Of a DNA stretch of 64,000 bases, positions 43,833 to 52,430 are shown in pieces. This DNA is from Thecaphora thlaspeos (Eukaryota; Basidiomycota; Ustilaginomycetes; Urocystidales; Glomosporiaceae), in NCBI GenBank assembly GCA_900291925.1, contig UWYS01000012.1, forward strand, positions 124,001 to 188,000, read 5' to 3'. The position numbers and the translations under genes were made by a program. How positions within the stretch are numbered: position 1 is the stretch's first letter; the number at the start of each line of letters is the position of its first letter. Below the pieces are notes generated by a model. It did not search any database. It was not told the origin of the DNA and saw only the letters and a program-made list of their open reading frames with translations.

Positions 43833-44555
43833 CGAGTGAGTCGGTCGGCCCGATGCGATCTGTCTATCTGAGCCCTACTGACTGCGGCTCTACGGGTGCA
43901 GCGTGGGTCGAGGCGCGAGCTCACAAGACTCTGCTGTCGGGCGAAGCGTTGCGGCCGAGGATGTGAGGGCGAGGCGACGTCAAGCAGCAGAGTGTGAACT
44001 GTAGAAATTTGTCGACCGGCGTGGAGCGAGCGGCGTGGCTATAGGCCGAAAAGGAGGGTGGTGCGGCTGGGCCGAAGGGATCGGTCGGAAGGATCCCGCG
44101 CCGCCGAGAGCGTACCTAGGACGATATATAAGTCTAGCAAGTGGGAGATACAGTCCCGTCTGTCAAGAGAGCAGTGTAATATAGCGGTGTGTGATACGAT
44201 AGGTAAGTTGGTGCCGTCGAGGGGTGGTGGTGGTGGTAATGGAGGTGGTGATTATGATAATGTTCGTCGATCCGAAAGAAGAGCCAGAGAGGGTGTCACG
44301 TTGGTCGTTGCGTAGAGAAGGGAAAAGAGAGAGAGAGAGGAGGAAGAGGAAGAGAGCGAGAGGTGAGGCGTAACTGACGGGTCGACGCGAGGCCGTCGTC
44401 GTCGTGATTGCAATGGGGACAGGTCGTGCGCTAAGCCCTGTTTACGGCGCCCCGCGGTGGTGCAGAAGAGGTGTTGAGAGGGTCCTGGAGGCAGGCGCTT
44501 TTAGAAAGAGACCCACCAGCCTGCGGCGGGCGCGCAGGCAAACAGGCAGGCGGAC
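43833..44555. other. Region between CLIP-170-like promoter and transposon relic
   Basis: The CLIP-170-like gene is minus, so its promoter is here. GGT/GGA-rich repeats at 44221-44255 and a GAGAGAG run at 44325-44360 are seen, plus an isolated TATATAA at 44125-44131 with no gene placed to use it. No gene seen. Confidence 0.5.
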
Positions 44556-44561
44556 GGAAGA

Positions 44562-44668
44562 GGTAACGTGTTTCCCTAGGAATCCGGCGTCGCTAGGAAT
44601 CCGGCCAAAAAAAAAAGCAGACTGTCTACCACCCTCACTACCACCATCACCGCCATTGTCGTCGACGG
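44562..44668. repeat. Left terminal inverted repeat of pogo-like element
   Basis: Matches the reverse complement of 45393-45485 from GTTTCCCTAGGAATCCGGC to CCGCCATTGT. It differs by a 15-bp internal duplication and a longer A-run. Confidence 0.88.
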
Positions 44669-45392
44669 CTCTACTATCCACCGCATCTCCTGACTGCCCC
44701 CGCTGCTCTCTCTCAGCATCCACCAACACATCAATGCGAGCTGTACCACCCACGTCCCACCATGCTGCCCAGATCGACGCAGCAAGTACGACCGCGCACT
44801 CGAGAATCAGCGCATGGACGGCGCTCTGCTCGACAACCTCACCGCCTTCTTCAACATCTTCTGCAGCATGCTGCGCAAGTACAACATTCGGGATCCACTG
44901 GTGATCTGGCAGGGCAAGTGGCACCACCTTGGCAACCACCGCCACATAGAGGGACCAGGCAAAGGCTGCCACTTTGCCGTCTCGCCCAAGGGGTGGACAA
45001 GCAACAACTTGGCGCAAGGGCATCAGCAAGACGTCGGTCCACAAGGCCTTTGCTGACGTTGGCCTCACCTTGCCCGCTGCAGCAGAGAAGGTCCTCGCCA
45101 AGCTGCCAGGCTTCAAGCCTCGCAATCAGACCCCGCCGCCAGTCGAGGGCCCCTTTTTCAACACTCCAACACTCCAACCAACCCAGCTCGCTTTCACAAC
45201 CTCGCGCTGAGCCTGTCAAGCTTGCCGCCACTGCCTCGGCTTGCTCTCAATCCCGCTTTGGCCGGACCTCCATTTCAGTGACCTGTACGGCGGCCGTGGT
45301 GGACTGGCTGAGCGTTTCTGATGGCCCAATGTATGCAGCAAGTGTCGAAATGGATTGCATTGCTTGTCCAGTGCTTGGTACACAATAGAGCT

Positions 45393-45485
45393 GTTGACAA
45401 CAATGGCGGTGATGGTGGTAGTGAGGGTGGTAGACAGTCTGCTTTTTTTCGGCCGGATTCCTAGGGAAACGCGTTACTCACCCTG
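45393..45485. repeat. Right terminal inverted repeat of pogo-like element
   Basis: Reverse complement of the left repeat. Its outer end reads CAGGGTGAGTAACGCG on the minus strand, directly after a TA dinucleotide at 45486-45487. Confidence 0.88.
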
Positions 45486-45487
45486 TA

Positions 45488-46002
45488 AGGGTTCTGTGCA
45501 GGCCAGCCTAGCCCCTGCAGCCCAGCACCGGCAGTCGTGCTGGCCCCTCAGTTGCGGACCGGCCCCCTCCACCTGCCTACCTCGCGCTCGTCACCCCCTC
45601 GCTCGCCCGCTCATCACTACTCAACAGCCTTCCTAGACAGCAGCAGCCGACATCCCAGGAAGAGAAGCGCAGGCCGACAACGTTTGCTCACCCTCTTCCA
45701 TTCCCCTCTGCTCGCCTCGACCTCCTTTCTTCTCTACCCGCACTCTCTCCGTATCCACCACCGCTGGGTTCGGGAGGCAACAGGAGCAGCGACGGCACGC
45801 CTCTCCAATCTGCACTTCTCTGCCACTTCCGTTCCTTCCACCTTCACACCCTCCGTCTTCTCGCACTGGAGGCACTGCCACCTTCGTCCGGCCTTGCACG
45901 CGCGGCAACGCTGACATCGCCTCTGCTGCTGTGACGGAGTAGGTCGGTCTTCTGGCCTCGCTGGCATCTTCTCCCACTCACCCCCTGGCAAGCCAAATCG
46001 CG
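45488..46002. other. LSB6 upstream and leader region
   Basis: C- and CT-rich throughout, with CTC-rich runs at 45580-45760, typical of 5' leaders in this genome. The transposon relic lies only about 520 bases from the LSB6 ATG. No gene seen. Confidence 0.5.
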
Positions 46003-49000
46003 ATGCCGCGCATCATCCGCCCATCGGCACCCTACCTGGAACAACAAGACGAACGCACGCCTCTGCTCGCCGGCTTCTCTTCCCCTGCACCCGGTCGCCC
46101 TGCGCCCGGAAACGGTGCCTCTGCCGCAATCAACGCCAATTCCATCGTCACCGCCACCACATCCGCCAGCAACCACGGCAACCGCGATGACGAGGACGAC
46201 GAGAACGACGGCGATGACTGCCACGATCTCGACTTTGACGCTAGGTTCAGAAAGTGGAAGGTGGCCGTCGCTCAGAAGTTCAAGCGCTCGGACCGCAGCA
46301 GAAACAGCTACGCGCGTGTCCTCGTCTCCGTGTTCGACGGCGTAGATGGCTCCAGGCAGCTGTTGGCCGCGCTCGCCGAGGCCAAGCAGCAGTGCCGGAT
46401 CGAGTCATCGGGCAGGAATGACGCGACCCTGATGTCTGGCAAGGAGTTCAGCCAGCAGGTCGACCTGGTCAAAAAGGCGTTCGAGCACGGCATCTACCCC
46501 AAGATGATCACCACGGGTTCGAGCGGGTCCTACTTTGTTCGGGTCCCCGTCGACAAGGTGGCGCTCAACGGAGCTCCGCTGCCTCCTCCAGTCGCCGCCA
46601 ACCTCGAGACCACAACAGTGGCTGTATTTAAGCCCAAGGACGAGGAGCCCTACGGCAACCTCAACCCCAAGCGTCAGTTTGTGCGCAAGTACCTCTGGTG
46701 GGCGATGGGCAGGCCGTGCCTGATCCCCAACTTCTCGTACCTCAGCGAGGTCGGCGCGTCGTACCTCGATTCGCGCCTGGTGTTGCAGATGGTGCCGCGG
46801 ACCGAGCTGGTCGAGCTCTCTTCGCCTTCCTTCCACTACGCCTACGCTGACCGCAAGGCGTTCGAGACGAGCGGGAAGCGCCTTCCCGAAAAGATCGGCA
46901 GCTACCAGACCTTCCTGACAGGCTACGTGATGGCGTCCGACTTTCTCCGCCGGCATCCATGGCCGTCGCGATCCAGGAGCCTCGCCCTCATGTTGCGCGA
47001 CTTTGAGGACGAGCGGCAGGCGCACAAGGTCAGCCGGAAGCAGGAAAAGGCGCGGCTGCGCAAATGCGGCATAGCACTCAAGCGCCTGCTGCTGTGTCGC
47101 ACCGTTTACGACGATCCGTTGCAGCCGTACGACGGTGTGGACGAGCAAAATGGCGGCCGAGACCCATCAGACGGCGACCATCACCAACCATCGACGACGC
47201 CGACGACCGACCGTCAGCCCTCGAGCTCCGACGCAATGTCACCTGCGCGACCTGCCGACGGCCTCGGCTCCTTCGTGTGGACCCCTCACCGCATGCAGAG
47301 TTTCCGCCTAGAGCTCGAAAAGCTTGTGGTGCTGGACTTCTTGATGCGCAACACTGACCGCGGCCTCGACAATTTCATGATTCACCACGATCCGATGAAA
47401 GACGAGATCAAGATCGGCGCGATTGACAATTCACTCTCGTTTCCGATCAAGCACCCCAACGAGATCCGACAGTACCCGTTCGGGTGGCTGTGGCTGCCGA
47501 CCGACCTCATCGGCCTCCCCTTCTCTCCGGTTACGCGACAGCACTTCCTGCCCATTCTCAACGACCCGCTTTGGTGGCAGGACACGGTCCTCGGCCTCCG
47601 TTCCATCTTTGCCAAGGATCCGCACTTCGACGAATCCAAATTCGAGAAGCAGGTCAGTGTCATGAAGGGCCAGGGTTGGAACCTAGTGCGCAGCCTTGAG
47701 AACCCCGACGAGGGCCCGCTCGACCTCTGCGCCCGCGAAAAGAGGCTCGTTGTGCCGGAGAGCCTCGACGCCACCGAGGAGAAGCTCAACAACCTCGAGG
47801 GCGTCAAGCTATCCCTGACTCCTGGAGGCCAGATACGGGCGGATACCGCCTCGTCAGTCGAGGGCGATAGCGCCGGCCTTGCGGGCCGCGTCCGCCTAGC
47901 TCTGTTCGACACGCCGACAAAACCTCGCCTCTCTCGCTCCGGATCGTCCTCGAACGCACGCTTCGGCCCTTCCGGTCGTCCCTCTGGCAGCCGGCCGATC
48001 GGGGTCCGCGCCTCGCCATCATATCGTCAGGCGCTCATCTACGCTGCAACGTGCGGGTCGCCTCGGCCTGCAGAGGGAGCGCATCCGCGGTCGCTGCCAG
48101 AAAATGACCTGACCGATCCATTCGACGAGGACCGCGCGGCCGACGAATCCGCCGTGGATCCTGACCAGTCGGTCATTACGCAGCCGGACGCACACCGGCG
48201 CAGGCCCAGTCTCCATCAGCGGATCATGTCTCTGCAGGAGACGGACACGACGAGCGCACTGCTCCTGGGCGGAGGAAGGACCGGAAAGGCGGCGCCGGCA
48301 GGTCTGCCGCTGCAGGGCTATGATACCGTCGTCGGACGGACAGGTATTGAGGTCCTGGAGAGTCTGGACAAGCAACGGAAGAGGGAGAGCAAGATGAAGC
48401 TCTTCGGCGGGCCGGGCCGGAAGCGCTCATCGACCGAGTCGACCGTCAACACAGTCGACCTTGCCGCCAAGGCAACGCTTGCACAGGCTAACGACGGCGA
48501 GCGGAAGCCGGACGCTGATGCCCTTTCGCTCTCGCGACCGGCACACAACGGCGTCAAGGACGATGCAGGCTTCGACGCGGGCGAGGGCGCACACGACATG
48601 ATTAGCTCGATCGTCTCCGATCCAGGCACGCACCGGTACGGCCTGCACCATCAGAGGTCGAGCAGCGACAATGTCTCCAAGCGCATGGCGAGCAGCGGCT
48701 ACATACGGCGAGACGGCTCCGCTCAGTGGGACGACGGCGTTCTTTCCGAAGAGGACGAGGAGCAAGACGAAGAAGTCGACGCTGGCGACGGTCTCATTAA
48801 TAGGGCAAGGCGCCGGGATGGCACGGACAAGGATCACCGAGCGCAGAGGCCCGGTGTGGACAGGCTGACCCGGTCGGACGGCGACCGCAAGAGCGCATCT
48901 GGGGCAGTTGGGCCCAGCATCGAGGGCGTTCTTGCCCGGTCCAGCCTGACCGGAGGACAACGAGCACAGAACGATAGCGTAAGGCAAAGGACAGTGTCCG

Positions 49001-49380
49001 ACACGTCGCGCAAATGCCACGTGCCACACCTCCCACATGCTCGGGCATTAGCTAAGGCGGAACGTGTCGAGCACGAAGACGACGAAGACACTGCCGCCGT
49101 TGAAAATGGCGGGCAAGCGAAGAGCGCCATCGGAGATCGGCCGAACGGTTCCGCAATGCACGATAGCGACGAGGCGGGCGGGCCGCAGGGCCATGGGGCT
49201 GCGGCCCAAGGAAGTAACGAGGAAAACCCCGTCCCGGACAACGGCGCGGAGCGGGACTCTGCAGACAGCAACGCTCCGCCTAGACAACAGCCGGAGAGGA
49301 AGGCACGCGAGCGGAAGATCAAGGTGGTGGTCGAAAGGCTCGTCTCGGACACCCGGCAGGCTTGGCTGACTTGGATGTAG
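46003..49380 (+). CDS. LSB6: Type II phosphatidylinositol 4-kinase Lsb6, 1125 aa
   Basis: Makes PI4P on vacuole, endosome and plasma membranes. Single exon from ATG 46003. Residues about 70-130 are the start of the conserved region (FDARFRKWKVAVAQKFKRSD). The lipid kinase core spans about 145-600: TTGSSGSYFVR (nucleotide-binding loop), VAVFKPKDEEPYGNLNPKRQ (catalytic Lys), NFSYLSEVGASYLDSRL, LVVLDFLMRNTDRGLDNFMI and KIGAIDNSLSFP (metal-binding Asp), then FGWLWLPTDLIGLPFSPVTR. An unconserved insert with Ser/Pro/Asp lies at about 380-420, before FVWTPHRMQSFRLELEKLV. Residues about 610-1125 are a long, disordered, charged tail rich in Arg, Asp, Ser and Gly, absent from the shorter S. cerevisiae protein. 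The palmitoylated Cys-rich loop of animal type II kinases (CCPCC) is not seen. Confidence 0.93.
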   Translation: MPRIIRPSAPYLEQQDERTPLLAGFSSPAPGRPAPGNGASAAINANSIVTATTSASNHGNRDDEDDENDGDDCHDLDFDARFRKWKVAVAQKFKRSDRSRNSYARVLVSVFDGVDGSRQLLAALAEAKQQCRIESSGRNDATLMSGKEFSQQVDLVKKAFEHGIYPKMITTGSSGSYFVRVPVDKVALNGAPLPPPVAANLETTTVAVFKPKDEEPYGNLNPKRQFVRKYLWWAMGRPCLIPNFSYLSEVGASYLDSRLVLQMVPRTELVELSSPSFHYAYADRKAFETSGKRLPEKIGSYQTFLTGYVMASDFLRRHPWPSRSRSLALMLRDFEDERQAHKVSRKQEKARLRKCGIALKRLLLCRTVYDDPLQPYDGVDEQNGGRDPSDGDHHQPSTTPTTDRQPSSSDAMSPARPADGLGSFVWTPHRMQSFRLELEKLVVLDFLMRNTDRGLDNFMIHHDPMKDEIKIGAIDNSLSFPIKHPNEIRQYPFGWLWLPTDLIGLPFSPVTRQHFLPILNDPLWWQDTVLGLRSIFAKDPHFDESKFEKQVSVMKGQGWNLVRSLENPDEGPLDLCAREKRLVVPESLDATEEKLNNLEGVKLSLTPGGQIRADTASSVEGDSAGLAGRVRLALFDTPTKPRLSRSGSSSNARFGPSGRPSGSRPIGVRASPSYRQALIYAATCGSPRPAEGAHPRSLPENDLTDPFDEDRAADESAVDPDQSVITQPDAHRRRPSLHQRIMSLQETDTTSALLLGGGRTGKAAPAGLPLQGYDTVVGRTGIEVLESLDKQRKRESKMKLFGGPGRKRSSTESTVNTVDLAAKATLAQANDGERKPDADALSLSRPAHNGVKDDAGFDAGEGAHDMISSIVSDPGTHRYGLHHQRSSSDNVSKRMASSGYIRRDGSAQWDDGVLSEEDEEQDEEVDAGDGLINRARRRDGTDKDHRAQRPGVDRLTRSDGDRKSASGAVGPSIEGVLARSSLTGGQRAQNDSVRQRTVSDTSRKCHVPHLPHARALAKAERVEHEDDEDTAAVENGGQAKSAIGDRPNGSAMHDSDEAGGPQGHGAAAQGSNEENPVPDNGAERDSADSNAPPRQQPERKARERKIKVVVERLVSDTRQAWLTWM

Positions 49381-50332
49381 CCCAGCTGCGGCCGCTCCGT
49401 CCGCCTAGTACCCGTGATCGCAACTGGCGACGTAGCCATCGCTGTGTAATATCCACATCGCCCCAATAAACCAACGCCGCTCAGACGGGCTTGGTTGATC
49501 CTGTTGGCGATCGGCCGCATCGAATCTGAGCCCGATGGAATCGGGCGGATCGGGCTGCGGTGAGTCGCCGACTCGCCGTGGGAGCTGCTACCACCAGGCC
49601 TAGACGCAAGGCATGCTTGTGGGATTGCTGGGGACCGTCTAATGTACAAATAGACGCTCCTGGGCACCATCGTCGAGCTGGAACCAATCATCCTTGACAT
49701 CTATCTTCTACAAATCCCATACTGGTAGACACACACAACAAGACAGCGATACCCCCAAGCACAATGTCATGTCACTTGAATCGATGCACAACACCCCACA
49801 TGGTTCGCCCACTCGCTCTGCCGCCCTCCTTGCCTCGCCATCCGTGTGGCCTGTCTCTGTACGGCGCGCTTATGCCCCCACCATCGCGGGCTTTTACATT
49901 GGCATTGTATCGGCAGTGAAGTGGGTTGCCGTGTGTGTGACGCTGTGTGGGTGGCCAAGAGGGCGCTCTTTCCTGAATTATCGAGGGCGCTTTGTCTGTG
50001 GTGCGCCGATCGGCGCAGCATCTCATGAGGGCGTAGGCGTCGTCTGCTTGTCAACTGGCGCAGCGCCCCGCAAGTGGCCCCGTTGACGCCCACGCACTGT
50101 GACTCCGCGGCAAAGTCAAGCGAAGTTGGCAAGAAAAGGTGGGTGGGAGGGAGTCCCTCAGGTGAGGGGCGAGACCTCGTGTTGAACCCCCGCCCTGTGC
50201 CACTGCTCCCAGACCCTGCACTCGCCTGCAAGGTATAAAGAGAGGGGCGTCTCGGTGCTCTCTCCCTTCTTTCACTCCAGACTCTCAACCCCGATCACCC
50301 GCTGCTTGACTCCTTCCCTTTCACATAGGACC
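49381..50332. other. Intergenic region upstream of the secreted-protein gene
   Basis: Contains the LSB6 3' flank and the promoter of the secreted protein. A TATA box is listed separately. Frames of 60-170 residues on both strands look random. Confidence 0.5.
50234..50239 (+). promoter_or_regulatory. TATA box of the secreted-protein gene
   Basis: TATAAA in the context AAGGTATAAAGAGAGG, 94 bases upstream of the ATG at 50333. It is the clearest TATA box placed before any gene in this window, which suggests a regulated or strongly expressed gene. Confidence 0.65.
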
Positions 50333-51822
50333 ATGCGCAACTGCAACTTTCTCTTCGTCAGCAGAGTGCTGCTGTCCGCACTCGCATTCGCAGTCCTGTG
50401 CTTTTCGCTTCTGGCCACAGCCAGGCTGGAAGCACGTCAAGCCCACCACCGACCCGTCTCGCATGCACCTAAGACGGTCAACGATACATGGCTGCCCTTT
50501 AGAATGCAGCAGCCGGCCTGCAACATTACCAAGCACTTCGACAGCGTCTGTACCAATGACTTGATAACCTGGAGTGAGACAAAGAGCTGTTCAGGTCTGA
50601 GCGTCCAGTTCTACAAGGACGACGCTTGCTCTCGTGAGTAGCTTCGAGGCGAAGTCGTTTTCTCGACCTGGTCGATGGACCTTCGCTGATCGGCAGCTCG
50701 GCTTCTTCTAATTGGATATGCAGAGAGGGTCAACCGCCCCAAGGCGGTGCGTCAGTTCATAACTTCTGCCATCGGAAGCTCCTTTGGAAGCTTCATGGTC
50801 CTCAAAAATCCGAACAAGTTGAATCTGGTGTTCTCGCGGGCCATGGACGTCCCGTGAGTGTGGCGCCGTGCCTGCTCTTACGGATTCCTGCTTGTTGCTA
50901 TACCGCTGACCCGTTTCAATGGCCCGCTTCCGCCTGACGATACCGGCATTTTCTGCTATCCAGCTGCCTCGCGGCAAATGGCGAAGCCATCGACACTAGG
51001 AGGTCCGGCCTCTGCGTCGTCTCGCCCTTCGAACCCCGCTCGGCCACGGTCGCCACGGCCATCCCCTCCAAAGACTTTGTCATTCAGGACTCGTGGGACC
51101 ACAGCAACTCACCCTTCCATAGAAATGTCAAGGGCGCTCCGAAAACTTCTCCAATCAGGATTGTAATGGGCGCCAAGGTCGAGCTTTACGAGAAAGCAAA
51201 TTGCACCGGTGGTGAGTTGTGCCGCCTCGAGAGCGGCCCTCGACGCGTGAAAGGAAAGCGGAGCCGTGACTGATCAACAGTGTCCTCGGACTCTGTGGCT
51301 GGGCGGTCGACGATGTCAAACAGACAAGGGGCAATTCAACGTCCTCCTAGGCATCAACCCGGTCTGCACCGCCGTCTCCCCAAGATTCGAACACTTCCAG
51401 GGCGTCAAGGTCGTTTCTGTGTCCCAGAGGCCGGGCGGGGATGGCCCCGAACGTAACGTCAACACCCTCCTTTTCTCCCCTGGTAGCCGGGACCAAGCCC
51501 CTGACCCTTTGACAGGCACCTATGGGTATGTCACGACTTCCTCATTCGCTCTTGGTGCACATCGTCCCGTGAATTTGCTTGACTGAGATCTGACATCGCA
51601 TCAACCTTTGTGTGGCGTTGCTCGCTCAGCTGCGGAATGCCCGCCTTTGTGACCGGTCTGGCCGACAAGAACAAAAAACCGGTCATAAATCGGTGCTTCA
51701 ACAGGACAGGCGCTACAATCATCCTAGATGATTCGTCGAGGCCGCCGCAGTCGATTGTTAATGTCCCCATCCATGGTTTGTCGCTTGATGCTCAAGATCC
51801 ACAGATCGATTTGCCCTTCTAG
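50333..51822 (+). CDS. Secreted cysteine-containing protein of unknown function, 357 aa, 5 exons
   Basis: Family not recognised. Exons 50333-50633, 50724-50853, 50964-51211, 51324-51525 and 51630-51822 join to exactly 358 codons. The N-terminus has a classical signal peptide (NCNFLFVSRVLLSALAFAVL, then CFSLLATA). The mature part has about ten cysteines (QQPACNI, DSVCTND, KSCSG, DDACS, GLCVV, KANCTG, NPVCTAV, GCGMPA, NRCFN) and likely N-glycosylation sites NDT, NIT, NCT and NRT. No transmembrane helix, GPI signal or enzyme motif is visible. The exon 4 acceptor was chosen at 51323 because the upstream alternative (51279 region) shifts frame and stops early. Presence of a TATA box and lack of family suggest a lineage-specific secreted protein; an effector-like role is only a guess. 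Confidence 0.8.
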
Positions 51823-52430
51823 GCTCTGCTTTGCTCTGTTTAGCCATGAACTGTACCGGCCTGTGGGCAACGATGAGGCGACGACGGTCTACTGGCTCGA
51901 TCTTGTCCTACCCTCTTTCCCTACCTTGAAACTTTTTTTTTTTTTTTTTCCCTTATCGCCGAGGCTAATTCTCCCATTGTTTCGTAGAAACACGCCCGCT
52001 TTGCCATCGTGATCGTTACAAAACTCAATCATCTTTGATCCTCCTCATGCTAGAAGTCGACCGCCGCCTACCCTTTGCGACGGGGAAGACAAAGCCGAGG
52101 GTCGGCAAGCATCGCGCCGAGCAGAAGGAAGGACCAGCCAGCGGAAAGCGTGCGATCGATCTCTCACTCCTTGCTTGCCTACGCAAAGGGTTGAGTCAAG
52201 ACGATTGCAGATGCCGGATCTGGGGTACAAAGCAGTGCAATCCATTCGGGGTTGCGGGCAAGGGGGAAATGTAAAAGTACAAGGGGCAAGGTATATATAA
52301 TTACATACAACAAGAGTGGTTGTGCGTAGCAAGGCGGGCAGAGGAGAATAGTTGCGAAAGACGCTTATTTGAGGCGTAACAGTAGTGGAAACATGGAAGG
52401 AGGATGTAGGTTGAAGTTTAGAGATCGATA
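51823..52430. other. Intergenic region between convergent secreted-protein and kinase genes
   Basis: Includes a T-run of 17 at 51933-51949 and an AT-rich GGTATATATAATTACAT segment near 52290-52307, probably 3' end and polyadenylation signals of the flanking genes. No gene seen. Confidence 0.5.

Larger units (their letters stand above)
44560..45485 (+). mobile_element. Decayed pogo/Fot1-like DNA transposon with about 95-bp terminal inverted repeats
   Basis: Long inverted repeats bound the element: left about 44562-44668, right about 45393-45485. Apart from the A-run length (ten versus seven), a core of more than 50 bases is identical in opposite orientation, from CCTAGGAATCCGGCC through GCAGACTGTCTACCACCC to CACCGCCATTGT. 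The left copy has an extra 15-bp duplication of CTAGGAATCCGG sequence. The right end finishes ...CCCTG followed by TA, which fits pogo-type CAG ends and TA target duplication; the left outer 10 bases are eroded. Inside, fragments of a pogo transposase survive in two frames: LLDNLTAFFNIFCSMLRKYN, KGWTSNN, then KAFADVGLTLPAAAEKVLAK and FNTPTLQPTQL. The central DDE part is missing, so it is non-autonomous. Confidence 0.82.

Noticed and set aside
44125..44131. TATATAA as a promoter
   Set aside because: It is oriented toward the transposon relic with no gene to drive; kept only as a note.
51280..51323. Earlier acceptor for exon 4 of the secreted protein
   Set aside because: It gives an Arg/Pro-rich frame that stops early, whereas the acceptor at 51323 keeps frame into exon 5 and a good C-terminus.
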